Source: Gemmatimonadota bacterium (lineage in GTDB: Bacteria > Latescibacterota > UBA2968 > UBA8231). Taken from it: a stretch of 64,000 nucleotides of DNA. Positions 1 to 8,991 of this stretch are shown here, piece by piece. The DNA is taken from NCBI GenBank assembly GCA_018672475.1, contig JABHFS010000146.1, positions 89,694 to 153,693 on the forward strand. Reading direction: 5' to 3'. The position numbers and the translations under genes are program-made. The notes under the pieces were generated by a model. It saw nothing but the letters and a program-made list of their open reading frames with translations. It did no database searches and was not told the DNA's origin. Within the stretch, counting starts at the first letter, position 1. Every line of letters begins with the position of its first letter.

Positions 1-1
1 T

Positions 2-529
2 CACAATACTTATGTGACGGGTATCAATGCTGCTCTTGAGGGCCATGATGATCTGGCGGCTAAAACCATTGAAGATCTAATTAGTGATCTCGATTCGGTT
101 CCCGAGGATATTCGCGGCGTAGTCCGCAATCACGGTGGTGGGCATGCTAATCACAGCCTGTTCTGGCAGATCATGGCCCCAGAGGCTGATCGCGGCGAGC
201 CGTCCGACGAGTTTAAAGCGGCGGCTGAGGCTGCCTTCGGCGCCTTAGAGACCGGACATGAGGCCTTCGCTAAGGCGGCTACGACAAGATTTGGCAGCGG
301 CTGGGCCTGGTTGGTCGTCAAGGACAGCAAGTTGAATATCCTCAGCACCGCCAATCAGGACAATCCCTTAATGACGGGCGAAGGCACTCCGGTTATTGGT
401 ATCGATGTTTGGGAACATGCCTACTATCTCAACTATCAAAACAGGCGGCCCGACTATATTGCCGCCTGGACCGGCCTGATCAACTGGAACGAGGTTAATC
501 GTCGTTTCTCCGCTGCCATGGGAGCTTAA
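2..529 (+). CDS. sodA: Superoxide dismutase, Mn-type (5' partial)
   Basis: C-terminal part of an iron/manganese superoxide dismutase, which converts superoxide to oxygen and hydrogen peroxide. The window opens inside the gene: the frame is open from base 2 and reads HNTYV, the end of the family's HHxxY stretch, so roughly the first 27 residues lie outside. Visible metal ligands are the His in NHSLFW and the Asp and His in DVWEHAYY. The Gln in TANQD and the NRRPDY segment resemble Mn-type SodA rather than Fe-type SodB; metal choice remains inference. The GTG at 14 is internal. A peroxiredoxin begins 3 bases after the stop, so the two probably act one after the other on superoxide and peroxide. 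Confidence 0.93.
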   Translation, partial: HNTYVTGINAALEGHDDLAAKTIEDLISDLDSVPEDIRGVVRNHGGGHANHSLFWQIMAPEADRGEPSDEFKAAAEAAFGALETGHEAFAKAATTRFGSGWAWLVVKDSKLNILSTANQDNPLMTGEGTPVIGIDVWEHAYYLNYQNRRPDYIAAWTGLINWNEVNRRFSAAMGA

Positions 530-532
530 TTG

Positions 533-1000
533 ATGGCGGCTCAAGTGGGTGACAGTGCGCCCGGATTCAGCCTTAAGAATTCGAATATGGAGGATGTAAG
601 TCTCGGGGATTTTTCCGGTAAGAATGTCGTTTTGCTTTTTGTCCCCTTGGCTTTTACCGGCATTTGCACTCAGGAATTTTGCGATGTTTCCGCCGGGATC
701 AACGCCTATGACGAGTTGGGTGCGCAGGTATTGGGGATCAGTGTTGACACTCCTTTCAGTCTGAAGGCTTGGGCCGAGAAGGAGGGGATCTCGATTCCTC
801 TGCTCAGTGACTTTAACAAAGAAGTCTCCGCCGCTTATGGTGCGCAGTTTGCAGACTTTTTGGGATTCAAGGGCGTCGCCAAGCGTTCGGCTTTTGTCGT
901 TGATGGCGAGGGCACGATCCGCTATGCCTCGGTTTCGGACGATCCAACAGTCTTACCGGATTTCGAGGCGATAAATGCCTGTCTAAAGTCGCTGAACTAA
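533..1000 (+). CDS. Peroxiredoxin (AhpC/TSA family, AhpE/BCP-like)
   Basis: Thiol peroxidase of the AhpC/TSA family, 155 residues, cytoplasmic, reducing hydrogen or organic peroxides. The thioredoxin-fold active site is visible as Pro38, Thr42 and peroxidatic Cys45 (PLAFTGIC). A second cysteine, Cys50, five residues later (TQEFC), could be the resolving residue, as in some atypical 2-Cys or AhpE-like enzymes. The ATG at 533 is preferred over the TTG at 530. It follows the superoxide dismutase by 3 bases and was probably made from the same transcript; a strong hairpin follows the gene. Subclass (AhpE, BCP or other) cannot be fixed by eye. Confidence 0.9.
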   Translation: MAAQVGDSAPGFSLKNSNMEDVSLGDFSGKNVVLLFVPLAFTGICTQEFCDVSAGINAYDELGAQVLGISVDTPFSLKAWAEKEGISIPLLSDFNKEVSAAYGAQFADFLGFKGVAKRSAFVVDGEGTIRYASVSDDPTVLPDFEAINACLKSLN

Positions 1001-1023
1001 ACCGTTATATCAAGCTGTAACAA

Positions 1024-1055
1024 AGTGGGGCAAGCCAGAGCGGCTTAGCCCCACT
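1024..1055 (+). terminator. Hairpin terminator after the sod-peroxiredoxin pair
   Basis: A long hairpin with outer arms AGTGGGGC / GCCCCACT and inner arms AGCC / GGCT around a 5-base loop. It sits 24 bases after the peroxiredoxin stop. The U-tract behind it is poor, so it may end transcription weakly or act as an mRNA 3' stabiliser. Confidence 0.55.
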
Positions 1056-1089
1056 CTGCTTATAGGGTTTGATAGAGAAGCTCTCTTTT

Positions 1090-1743
1090 ATGCGCCTCGC
1101 AAGCGAGAAGATGCCGATGGACGATATGATCACAGACTCCCTTGATGACAGGGATACACCAAGCTGGTTGCAGGGCGAAAATAAGGCTAAGGCAGCTCAA
1201 ATCGCTGGCCATTTCGCGGAAATCATGAAGGTATTAGGGCTCGATCTCAGCGATCCCCATTTATTAGAAACTCCAGATCGGGTGGGGCGGATGTATATGG
1301 AGATATTCAGGGGATTGGACGAATTACAGGAGCCATCGATCACCAACTTTCCCAATAGCGAAGGCTATAGTAATATGGTGATCGTTAAGGATATCGATTT
1401 TTTCTCCGTTTGCTCGCACCATATGATTCCCTTTTTTGGCAAAGCGCATGTCGCCTATGTTCCAGGCGAGACGATCATCGGGTTGAGCAAGATTGCCCGC
1501 ATTGTCGAATTCTATGCCCGGCGGCCTCAACTGCAAGAGCGCCTGACCGATCAAGTTGTCGGCTATTTAGAAGATAAACTCGCCCCCAAGGGAACGATGG
1601 TTGTGATGGAAGCTCGACACCTTTGCATGGAGATGCGGGGAGTGGAAAAATCTGGATCTTTGACCACGACATCGGGACTGCGCGGCTGTTTCGAAGATCG
1701 GAGGGTTCGCGAGGAATTTTTCGATCTGTTAAAAAGAGAGTGA
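1090..1743 (+). CDS. folE: GTP cyclohydrolase I
   Basis: Converts GTP to 7,8-dihydroneopterin triphosphate, the first step towards tetrahydrofolate and other pterins; cytoplasmic, normally a decamer. Zinc ligands are visible as Cys108 and His110/His111 (VCSHH) and Cys179 (HLCM), with the family's GLSKIARIVEFYARRPQLQE and VVMEARHLCM blocks. The C-terminal three quarters matches the family closely. The start is uncertain: a TTG at 1069 and ATGs at 1090, 1111 and 1120 share the frame; 1090 is chosen as the first ATG with an AGAGAAG upstream. A QueD-like enzyme that uses the same product lies about 5 kb downstream. Confidence 0.93.
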   Translation: MRLASEKMPMDDMITDSLDDRDTPSWLQGENKAKAAQIAGHFAEIMKVLGLDLSDPHLLETPDRVGRMYMEIFRGLDELQEPSITNFPNSEGYSNMVIVKDIDFFSVCSHHMIPFFGKAHVAYVPGETIIGLSKIARIVEFYARRPQLQERLTDQVVGYLEDKLAPKGTMVVMEARHLCMEMRGVEKSGSLTTTSGLRGCFEDRRVREEFFDLLKRE

Positions 1744-1771
1744 AAATGGCAAGCCCGAACAGGATGAAATT

Positions 1772-3148
1772 ATGTCTGAAGTAGAAGAGCTGGCGCTATC
1801 GACTCCGGCGGCGATCAAACCGCCTGTCGACCTGGCGGATATGGCCCACAAGGAATTCCGCGATGACGATTACTGGCGAGTGATTCCCGCTTATGCCAAT
1901 TTGGGCACCGACGAATTCAACGACCATCGCTTTCAGAGTCGCAATAGCATAACTAGCCTGAAGAAGTTACAGCAGGTCGTTGGCAATCTAGTGCCGGATT
2001 CCTTTTATCAAGATGTCGAAAAGGGGCTCGCGCTCTCGCCGATGAGTGTGAGGATTTCACCATACTTAATGAGCTTGATCGACTGGACCAATCCAGCAAC
2101 CGATCCTTTGCGAATTCAGTTTCTGCCGATGGGATCTAGGATGTTGCCCGATCATCCAGAACTCGCTCTCGATTCCCTGCACGAACAGGAGGATTCGCCC
2201 GTTCCGGGTTTGACGCATCGCTATGCGGATCGGGCGTTGTTTTTGACCTTGGACACCTGTCCGGTATACTGCCGTTTTTGTACTCGCTCCTATGCGGTTG
2301 GTTTAGATACGGAGGAAGTTGAGAAGGTTCATTTTGGCGCGATCGTCGATCGGTGGGAGCAGGTTTTTGCCTACATCGAATCGCGCCCCGAGCTAGAAGA
2401 CATCGTCATCAGCGGTGGTGATGTGGCGAACCTCAAAGCTGAACACATCGAGTATATCGGAGATCGCCTGCTCAAAATCGATCACGTTCGGCGTATGCGC
2501 TACGCCACAAAGGCTCCGGCGATTATGCCGCAGAAATTGATAACGGATACGGGGTGGGTAGATGCGCTTACCCGAGTGGTTGATAAGGGGCGTAAGTTGC
2601 ACAAGGAAGTTGTTTTACACACGCATTTTAACCATCCGCATGAGATCTCCGATATAAGTCGCCGCGGTCTCAATCGCTTGATGGAGCGGGGTATAGTGGT
2701 CCGCAATCAAATGGTGCTGCAAAGAGGGGTTAATGACGATGTCGAAACCCTGCATCTTTTGATTCGCAGGTTGAGTTATATCAATGTCCACCCCTATTAC
2801 ACCTTTGTACATGATATGGTCCGCGGCGTTGAGGAGTTACGTACGACCTTGGGTGCTGCGCTCGATTTGGAAAAGCAGGTGCGAGGTCGCACGGCGGGTT
2901 ATAATACCCCGACCTTTGTTCTCGATACTATGGGAGGCGGGGGGAAGCGCAATGTTCATTCTTATGAACACTATGACCGCGAGACGGGGATTGCAGTTTT
3001 TACGAGCCCAACGGTGCGTCCGGGGGAATTGTTTTATTATTTTGATCCCATAGACGAACTCGACCCTCTCTCGGCAAAACGGTGGCATAATCCCACTGAG
3101 CGGAAAAGCATGTTACAGGCGGCACTAGACTTGGCGTCCTGTCCGTAG
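1772..3148 (+). CDS. kamA: KamA-family radical SAM aminomutase (lysine 2,3-aminomutase-like)
   Basis: A radical SAM, PLP-dependent aminomutase that moves an alpha amino group to the beta carbon, typically L-lysine to L-beta-lysine. The SAM-cluster motif CxxxCxxC is Cys163, Cys167 and Cys170 (CPVYCRFC). The PLP lysine is Lys392 in the GGGGK loop. The Asp in VHDMV and the Asp in VLDTMGGGG occupy the positions that bind the substrate amino group in lysine 2,3-aminomutase, but the family also includes glutamate 2,3-aminomutases, so the substrate is inference. Length 458 is usual or slightly long. It starts 28 bases after folE with AGGA as a weak ribosome site. No beta-lysine acetyltransferase is adjacent, so its use (osmolyte, catabolism) is not shown. 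Confidence 0.88.
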   Translation: MSEVEELALSTPAAIKPPVDLADMAHKEFRDDDYWRVIPAYANLGTDEFNDHRFQSRNSITSLKKLQQVVGNLVPDSFYQDVEKGLALSPMSVRISPYLMSLIDWTNPATDPLRIQFLPMGSRMLPDHPELALDSLHEQEDSPVPGLTHRYADRALFLTLDTCPVYCRFCTRSYAVGLDTEEVEKVHFGAIVDRWEQVFAYIESRPELEDIVISGGDVANLKAEHIEYIGDRLLKIDHVRRMRYATKAPAIMPQKLITDTGWVDALTRVVDKGRKLHKEVVLHTHFNHPHEISDISRRGLNRLMERGIVVRNQMVLQRGVNDDVETLHLLIRRLSYINVHPYYTFVHDMVRGVEELRTTLGAALDLEKQVRGRTAGYNTPTFVLDTMGGGGKRNVHSYEHYDRETGIAVFTSPTVRPGELFYYFDPIDELDPLSAKRWHNPTERKSMLQAALDLASCP

Positions 3149-3231
3149 GAGTTGAGATTAGAACTATGTATTTGCCCTTGTGGACCGGTATACCTATTTA
3201 TACATGTAGCTTAGTTCGTGACTCGAGTTAG

Positions 3232-3259
3232 TTGAATGGCTTGTGAGATACGCTAAATT
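3232..3259 (+). promoter_or_regulatory. Possible promoter upstream of rny
   Basis: TTGAAT and TAAATT separated by 16 bases, ending 23 bases before the rny start codon, in an otherwise empty 134-base gap. The sequence match is moderate only. Confidence 0.25.
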
Positions 3260-3282
3260 CAATAAAATCAAGGTTTACTACA

Positions 3283-4965
3283 ATGACATATGCAGATCTG
3301 ACCATCGTGTTGGCCGGATTGGGCGTCCTGATTTTGGGCTGCGGTATAGGTTTCTTTGTGAGCCACCAATTGAGAAAGAGCGCCCTAACCCAAGCGGAGA
3401 ATGAAGCGGAGGGTAGAGTGCGTCAGCAGTTGGCTGAAGAGGAGCGAGCGCAGCGGCTTGGCCTATTGGAAGAGAAGGATGAATGGTACAAAATCAAAGC
3501 CCAGCAGGAAGCTGAATTAGACGAGCAACTCGCCGAATTGAATCGACGAGATAAAGGTTTAGTGCAGAGGGATCGCGAACTCTACGGCGATAAAGAAGAG
3601 CTGAATAAGGAGTGGAATCGCTGCAAGAACTTCGAACGGCGAATCGGTCAACGCGAGCAAGGCATTAAGTCGAAAGAGGGGGAGTTAGAGGGGGAAATCG
3701 GCGAGTACAGGCAAAAGCTTGAGTTGGCCGGGGGGCTCTCGATGGAAGAAGCCCGCGAGCAGATGTTGGAGGAATTATCCGTCGAAGTGCGCGGTCGTGC
3801 TGCGGCGATGATACGAGCCGAGCGGGCGAAGGCCAAGGAGGAATCGGAACGGGAAGCTAAAAAAATAATCGCCCAAGCGATTCAACGTTGTGCCGTTGAA
3901 GAAGCCGTGCAGGTCACGACTTCAACCGTAGCATTGCCCAACGAGGGAATCAAGAGCCGGATAATCGGTAAGGAGGGGCGCAATGTGCGTACCTTTGAGA
4001 CGGCAACTGGGGTAAAAGTTGTTGTTGATGACACACCGGATACGGTTTTGCTCTCATCGTATGACCCCGCTCGTCGCGAAATCGCGAGTCGGGCGATGCA
4101 ACAGTTAATCGCCGATGGTGGATTTACCCCGGCAAGGATTGAAGAGGTTGTTGAGAGGTGTCGCCTTGCGCTCGATGAGGATATGATTAAAGCCGGGGAA
4201 AAAGCGCTTGCTGAAATAGGAGCAAAGGGCTACCACGGTGATTTGCCGCATTATGTCGGGATGTTGAAATACCGGGCCAGCTTTGGACAGAATTTACTGC
4301 AACACTGCCTTGAAGTTGCGCATTTGTCGGGGTTGATGGCCGCCGAAGTTGGTTTGGATGTGCGGTTAGCGAAAAGGGCGGGGCTGCTCCACGATATCGG
4401 CAAGACCGTAAGTCGGGAAATGGAAGGGTCTCATGTAGAGCTCGGCATTGAGCTGGGGGATCGCTTTGAAGAGCACCCGGTGGTCAGGGAAGTGATCGCC
4501 GAGCACCACGAGGACGACGAACGGCTAACGCCCATTTGTTTTATCGTCAAGGCCGCCGATACCATCTCGTCGATTCGCCCCGGTGGTCGCCGCGAGGACC
4601 TCGAAGGCTATGCCCGCCGCATTATGCGGTTGGAAGAAATCGCGACTTCCTTTGAAGGGGTTAAGGACGTTTTCGCCATAAACGCGGGGCGCGAAATCCG
4701 CGTAATGGTGCAAGGAGATAAGATCGGGGATGATGATGCCGAGATGCTGGCATTTGATATCGCCGAACGGGTTAAAACAGAATTGACTTTTGCCGGCCAG
4801 GTGAAAGTCATGGTCGTGCGCGAGACACAAGCTGTTCGTTATACTGGGAAAGACGGTGGTGACCATCGCCGCAACCACGGCCAGCGCAATGGTGGCAATG
4901 GTCGCCGGTCGCGCAATAATACGGGGCGACGAGGGCGCAATAATGGCAATATTAGCCCCAATTAA
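3283..4965 (+). CDS. rny: Ribonuclease Y with an Arg/Gly/Asn-rich tail
   Basis: Membrane-anchored endoribonuclease that starts mRNA decay. An N-terminal membrane segment (about residues 5-27) is followed by a long charged coiled coil (about 30-200). A KH RNA-binding domain with RIIGKEGRN comes near residue 225 and an HD phosphodiesterase domain after it (LLHDIGK near residue 370, EHHED near 408). The core is typical. After the usual end near residue 520 there is an extra tail of about 35 residues made almost only of Arg, Gly, Asn and His. It resembles RG-rich RNA-binding tails and is not part of the standard family layout. A ferredoxin gene follows after 30 bases and probably shares the transcript. 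Confidence 0.95.
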   Translation: MTYADLTIVLAGLGVLILGCGIGFFVSHQLRKSALTQAENEAEGRVRQQLAEEERAQRLGLLEEKDEWYKIKAQQEAELDEQLAELNRRDKGLVQRDRELYGDKEELNKEWNRCKNFERRIGQREQGIKSKEGELEGEIGEYRQKLELAGGLSMEEAREQMLEELSVEVRGRAAAMIRAERAKAKEESEREAKKIIAQAIQRCAVEEAVQVTTSTVALPNEGIKSRIIGKEGRNVRTFETATGVKVVVDDTPDTVLLSSYDPARREIASRAMQQLIADGGFTPARIEEVVERCRLALDEDMIKAGEKALAEIGAKGYHGDLPHYVGMLKYRASFGQNLLQHCLEVAHLSGLMAAEVGLDVRLAKRAGLLHDIGKTVSREMEGSHVELGIELGDRFEEHPVVREVIAEHHEDDERLTPICFIVKAADTISSIRPGGRREDLEGYARRIMRLEEIATSFEGVKDVFAINAGREIRVMVQGDKIGDDDAEMLAFDIAERVKTELTFAGQVKVMVVRETQAVRYTGKDGGDHRRNHGQRNGGNGRRSRNNTGRRGRNNGNISPN

Positions 4966-4995
4966 GCGGTTATAAGTGGACGGGTTACTTGCGCA

Positions 4996-5358
4996 ATGTG
5001 CGCGTCTTCTACGGCCACTTGCCCCGACGGGGCCGTACGACTCGCCGATATCCGCTGCAGGCCCATCGCAACCCGGTTGCAACCAGGCCTGCTTTATGAT
5101 GAGAGGGGACAAGGGAAATGCCTGGCGTGCCATTTGTGCGAGAGTGCTTGTCCAACCGACTGTCTTTATATCGAAGAAGAGCCCGCCCAGGATCGGGAAA
5201 AGCGTCCGAGAGTGGTAGAGATTGATCTTGCCCGGTGTTTATTCTGCGGACAGTGTGTTGACTCCTGTCCGGAAAGGGCGATTGCATTGGTGGCACGCAC
5301 TAGACTTCGTGGTGATTTGAGATGGGATATGGTGCGCGGGGAGTATGTGAATTCTTAA
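4996..5358 (+). CDS. NuoI-like 2[4Fe-4S] ferredoxin protein
   Basis: Small iron-sulfur protein, 120 residues. Two consecutive clusters are visible: CLACHLCESACP and CLFCGQCVDSCP, each CxxCxxCxxxC(P). The spacing and the segment before the first cluster (GLLYDERGQGKC) resemble NuoI, the electron-transfer subunit of complex I, and not a free bacterial ferredoxin. No other Nuo gene lies in the window. Its amino end carries three further cysteines with no recognised pattern. It is 30 bases behind RNase Y and ahead of a terminator, so it is probably co-transcribed with it. Its electron partner is unknown; the Kor enzyme at 57-60 kb is one candidate elsewhere in the window. Confidence 0.8.
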   Translation: MCASSTATCPDGAVRLADIRCRPIATRLQPGLLYDERGQGKCLACHLCESACPTDCLYIEEEPAQDREKRPRVVEIDLARCLFCGQCVDSCPERAIALVARTRLRGDLRWDMVRGEYVNS

Positions 5359-5386
5359 GCGCTGCTTATTGACATTGTATATATTG

Positions 5387-5420
5387 GCGTCCGTATGGTG
5401 ATGACGGACGCTTTTGTTTT
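5387..5420 (+). terminator. Intrinsic terminator after rny-ferredoxin
   Basis: Perfect 8-base arms GCGTCCGT / ACGGACGC with a 9-base loop, followed by TTTTGTTTT. Classic rho-independent form, placed 29 bases after the ferredoxin stop. Confidence 0.8.
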
Positions 5421-5496
5421 GCCTGGGCTAATGTCCAGGGCGGCGGGCGGGGGCTGTAATTGCTATATTTGTTAGTGCTTAACGATGGGAAGGGAC

Positions 5497-6660
5497 ATGT
5501 CAACACAGGGCAAAAATGTTGCGATACTCGGCTGTACCGGATCGATTGGTGATACCTGCTTCAAGGTACTCGATAATCTACAGGGCGAGTTTGAAATTAT
5601 AGGTTTGAGTGGTGGGGCCCAAGAAGAGAAGCTTATACAGCGCGCGCTTAGTTGGCGGCCCAGCCAAGTCTGTGTCATGGACCAACAGGCCAGGCAAAGG
5701 GTGCGTAGCCAAATACCGGAGGCAGAGGTCCTTTGTGGAGCAGAGGGTTTAATTGAGATCGCGACAAATCCAGAGGTCGAATTGGTGCTTAATGGCTTGG
5801 TCGGTGCCATTGGGCTGCCTCCGACAATGGCGGCATTGGCGGCCGGGAAAACAGTGGCGATGGCCAATAAGGAACCTCTCGTTATGGCGGGCGGCCTGGT
5901 TTTGCAACAAGCCCGCCTCGGCGGGGGCACCATTTTGCCTTTGGACAGCGAACCCAATGCGATATGGCAATGTTTAAAAGGGGAAGATTCCAAGGGGGTG
6001 CGGCGAATAATCCTCACGGCCTCTGGCGGTCCTTTTTTTGGCCGTAGCCTTGAACAGATGCGCGATATTAGTCCCGCGCAAGCGCTGGATCATCCAACCT
6101 GGAAAATGGGACCGAAGATTACGGTAGATTCGGCGACATTGATGAATAAGGGTTTTGAAGTAATCGAAGCCTCGTGGTTATTCGGTGTTGAGATCGAACA
6201 GATCGACATCGTCGTTCATCGACAATCGGTTGTGCATTCACTCGTCGAATTCGTCGACGGTGCGATGCTCGCTCACATGGGTAAAACCGATATGTTATTG
6301 CCCATCCAATACGCGCTTACGCATCCAGAGCGCAGGGAAGTGCCGATTGAACCTCTCGATCTTGCTTTGTTGGGCCAATTGAATTTCGCCGAGCCCGATA
6401 GGGTCAATTTTCCCTGTCTCGATCTGTGTTATGAGGCGGGCAGAAGGGGCGGGACGGCCCCGGCGGCGCTCAATGCCGCCAATGAAGAGGCGGTTGCCGC
6501 CTTCCTGGCGGGCGATATCGGCTTTTTGGATATCGGGGATTTGAATCGCCGAGTGCTCGATGATTGCAAGGCCGAAGAGCTAAGCGATCTCGACCTCGTT
6601 TTAGCCGAGGATGACCGCGCTCGTCGACAAGCACGTGAATGGGTAGCATCTCGGCAATAA
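5497..6660 (+). CDS. dxr: 1-deoxy-D-xylulose 5-phosphate reductoisomerase
   Basis: Second enzyme of the MEP isoprenoid pathway: converts DXP to 2-C-methyl-D-erythritol 4-phosphate with NADPH and a divalent metal. The NADPH loop GCTGSIG is at the amino end. Also visible are MANKEPLVMAG, the substrate/metal residues in DSEPNAIWQCL, the ASGGPF flap and HPTWKMGPKITVDSATLMNK. Length of about 387 is standard. An ATG at 5485 is in frame, but the ATG at 5497 has a good GGGAAGGG ribosome site just before it and puts the Rossmann strand at the usual distance, so it is preferred. It follows a terminator, so it likely has its own promoter in the GC-rich 76-base gap. Confidence 0.97.
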   Translation: MSTQGKNVAILGCTGSIGDTCFKVLDNLQGEFEIIGLSGGAQEEKLIQRALSWRPSQVCVMDQQARQRVRSQIPEAEVLCGAEGLIEIATNPEVELVLNGLVGAIGLPPTMAALAAGKTVAMANKEPLVMAGGLVLQQARLGGGTILPLDSEPNAIWQCLKGEDSKGVRRIILTASGGPFFGRSLEQMRDISPAQALDHPTWKMGPKITVDSATLMNKGFEVIEASWLFGVEIEQIDIVVHRQSVVHSLVEFVDGAMLAHMGKTDMLLPIQYALTHPERREVPIEPLDLALLGQLNFAEPDRVNFPCLDLCYEAGRRGGTAPAALNAANEEAVAAFLAGDIGFLDIGDLNRRVLDDCKAEELSDLDLVLAEDDRARRQAREWVASRQ

Positions 6661-6708
6661 GTCGTGATAGGCCAACGTTTGGCAAAAAGCATAAGGAATT
6701 TGTAAATA

Positions 6709-6954
6709 ATGACGGAAATACAAGAGCATCGGACGATTGGTCTTTGCCAGAAAATTCTCCGTATTAGCACCGGTGTTATTCTCGCGGCTTTTGTACTAAT
6801 TATAGTTGTTACTACAATTTCGACCGATGGCTGGGTGCTGTGGGTCGGTAAGGCGCTCTATTATATCATCGTCCTTCAGGCCCTGGTTTCTCTGGGTGCG
6901 TGGTATTATCGTACCCAGCTAGAGAAAACGATCCCCCAGGCCGACGGGGATTAG
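6709..6954 (+). CDS. Small two-segment membrane protein, function unknown
   Basis: A protein of 81 residues that I do not recognise. Two hydrophobic segments are visible (about residues 20-42 and 47-66), with a charged amino end rich in His, Gln and Arg and a short acidic carboxyl end, so it should sit in the inner membrane. An AAGGAA ribosome site precedes the ATG. It lies between dxr and a QueD-like gene on the same strand with gaps of 48 and 29 bases, so all three may share a transcript. Nothing in the sequence ties it to either pathway. Confidence 0.65.
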   Translation: MTEIQEHRTIGLCQKILRISTGVILAAFVLIIVVTTISTDGWVLWVGKALYYIIVLQALVSLGAWYYRTQLEKTIPQADGD

Positions 6955-6983
6955 GGCTTAAGACCCTGTTAATGAGGTTTTAA

Positions 6984-7424
6984 ATGGAAACAATAAGAAC
7001 ACATGGTAAATTTCACGCCGCCCACCGACAGTTGGATTATGTCGGAAAATGCGCTTTTGTGCATGGCCATACCTGGCGTGGCACCTTTGTAGTTCGCGCC
7101 GAGCGTTTTCCGCGACTGCAACCCTTGGACATGTCTGTCGATTTTGGCGCCCTCAAGGATATCTTCAAGTTTCTCGACCACAAGATGCTTATTGCCGCTC
7201 GCGATCAGACCTTTCTCGATTCAGACCTATTTGAACCAGAGGGGGTTGTCGTCATACCGGGTGAGAATCCGAGTGTCGAAAATGTGGCCGAATACTGTCT
7301 CGGCAAGGCGGTCGATATTTTACAGGGATTGTTTCCCGGCCGCGGTGTCGAATACCATATTGAAGTCACGATCCAAGAGACCGACAACAACTTCTTCCTA
7401 GCCGAACGCCAAATAAAGATCTGA
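6984..7424 (+). CDS. 6-pyruvoyl-tetrahydropterin synthase / QueD-like enzyme
   Basis: Member of the PTPS/QueD family, which converts dihydroneopterin triphosphate (the FolE product) to 6-carboxytetrahydropterin for queuosine or to a pyruvoyl-pterin. Zinc ligands are His14 (FHAAH), His27 and His29 (HGHTW). The catalytic cysteine is Cys23, four residues before the HGH motif as in QueD. The C-terminal Glu of QETDNN fits the pterin-anchoring glutamate. At 146 residues it is longer than E. coli QueD (about 120), with an insert around residues 75-95. No queC, queE or queF is nearby, so the queuosine role is inference from family membership. Confidence 0.85.
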   Translation: METIRTHGKFHAAHRQLDYVGKCAFVHGHTWRGTFVVRAERFPRLQPLDMSVDFGALKDIFKFLDHKMLIAARDQTFLDSDLFEPEGVVVIPGENPSVENVAEYCLGKAVDILQGLFPGRGVEYHIEVTIQETDNNFFLAERQIKI

Positions 7425-7428
7425 TCCG

Positions 7429-8991
7429 ATGATTGTTATGTTATTCGTCGCCATCGGGGTATTACTCGCGGGGTGTAGCGCCCCGAATCGCAAGAACCCG
7501 AATGATCCGAGGGGGGGCGGTGATGGGGCCAATGACAATATCCAACTCGTCGCGCATTTGCCCGAAGGGGAGACCGGCCGGATCTCCGATGTTTTATGGG
7601 AGATTCGCTATGAGGTCAGTGGAGCGGGGCTGAAACCGATCGCGGGGCCGATGAACCTCGTAGGGCGTAGCGCTCGGGCTGGTGTCGTAGGGGTGCCTCT
7701 TGGTGCGGGCCGTTTATTCAAGGTGACGGCGTTGGATCCCACTGAGGTCGTGACCTTCACCGCCGAGGATACGATCCTGGTGGGCTTGGACACGCCGGAG
7801 GTCGTAGAGTTGCAATTGACTCGCCTCAATGGCAGTTTGGAACTGACTTCAGATCTCCCACCCGAAGTGGTCGAGTTGGAAGTGGGCATTGATTCAAGGG
7901 GGGACACTCTCTTGCGCTACTTCCCGGTCACTGGGCCTTTGACTGAGCGCATTAACGGCATTCCAACCGGCGGGGATGTCGGAGTTGTCTTGCGCGCTTA
8001 TGACGCCGATGGGCAAGTTTTGCTGCAGCAACAGCTTAAAACAGATATCCGCGAAGATCTTGTCGCGCGGATATCCCTAGAGGTTGTTGGTGGTTTTCTA
8101 CAAATCATCGCCCATTTCCCCGAATATACCCCTGTCGTGGCGATCGATCGTTTCTCCGATGATGTCGCCACTTTCTTTCGCCGTTCGGATAATTCCGATT
8201 TGCCGGCCATTGACGAGCCTATCGATTTCGACCAGCCCCGCTTCCGGTCCATGGCCTTTGGTCCGAATGGCGAAACGGTCTGGTTTTACAATTTTGACAT
8301 GCGGCCAAAAGAACCGGCGATCGTCTATTTTCTGGTGGACCGCAGGGACAACCCGATCGATGGTCAATTGCCTATTTTTACAAATATTCCAGGTGACGAG
8401 GGCTATAGCGATTTCTGTCATATTCATCATGTGCGGGTTATAGATAGCGATTATCGAGCCAATACGCTGCATGATGTGCAGGCCGTGTTGGACGCTGAAT
8501 TGGAGGTTATCCCGACCGAGGAAGTCATGCAAGCGGTGATGGTGCCCGACGGATCGAAGGCCAAGCTTCGTTTTGATCCAACCATCCCGAGCGAGCTTTT
8601 AGACGGCTGGTATGACGGAAAAATAGTCAAGTACATGCTATTTGAGCATCCGGCCAGCATCGCGACGGTAGACTTTAGTAGCGGTGAGATCAATACACCG
8701 CAAATGTATGCATTTTTCGCCAATAACCGCGATGAGAAGGACGGTTTTGAGCTTGATGGCGAAACCGGATCTACGCATAATGTGGTGACCCGGCTGCCGG
8801 GAGAAGAGGGCTATTCGCCCTTGTGGGTACTGCAGGTTTTCACACTTGCCGCCTTTGACCGGCTAGAAGACCTTGCTTCCGCCTTGGACCAATCCAAAAA
8901 CGAAGAGAATAAGTTGGATCTTGGGCGATTGCTGTACTGCAATGCGCCCATTGTCCGGGTCGGTGAACTTGAGGTTGAAGATGACGAGTAG
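7429..8991 (+). CDS. Large lipoprotein, function unknown
   Basis: Predicted lipoprotein of 520 residues. A short hydrophobic signal ends in the lipobox LLAGC (Cys16), so it should be lipid-anchored in the envelope. After a Gly/Asn/Asp-rich linker come repeated beta-strand-like stretches of about 90 residues (for example around 30-120 and 120-215) that look like tandem Ig-like or carboxypeptidase-regulatory-type modules. A larger acidic domain without recognisable motifs follows. It starts 4 bases after the QueD-like gene, and its last 11 bases overlap the FadN-like gene, which argues for coupled expression. I do not recognise the family. Confidence 0.75.
   Translation: MIVMLFVAIGVLLAGCSAPNRKNPNDPRGGGDGANDNIQLVAHLPEGETGRISDVLWEIRYEVSGAGLKPIAGPMNLVGRSARAGVVGVPLGAGRLFKVTALDPTEVVTFTAEDTILVGLDTPEVVELQLTRLNGSLELTSDLPPEVVELEVGIDSRGDTLLRYFPVTGPLTERINGIPTGGDVGVVLRAYDADGQVLLQQQLKTDIREDLVARISLEVVGGFLQIIAHFPEYTPVVAIDRFSDDVATFFRRSDNSDLPAIDEPIDFDQPRFRSMAFGPNGETVWFYNFDMRPKEPAIVYFLVDRRDNPIDGQLPIFTNIPGDEGYSDFCHIHHVRVIDSDYRANTLHDVQAVLDAELEVIPTEEVMQAVMVPDGSKAKLRFDPTIPSELLDGWYDGKIVKYMLFEHPASIATVDFSSGEINTPQMYAFFANNRDEKDGFELDGETGSTHNVVTRLPGEEGYSPLWVLQVFTLAAFDRLEDLASALDQSKNEENKLDLGRLLYCNAPIVRVGELEVEDDE

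Noticed and set aside
4525..5133. 202-codon minus-strand open frame across the rny end and ferredoxin start
   Set aside because: Antisense to two well-supported genes with clear domains, and its translation shows no recognisable motif.
5472..6017. 181-codon minus-strand open frame inside dxr
   Set aside because: Antisense to the conserved NADPH-binding half of dxr.
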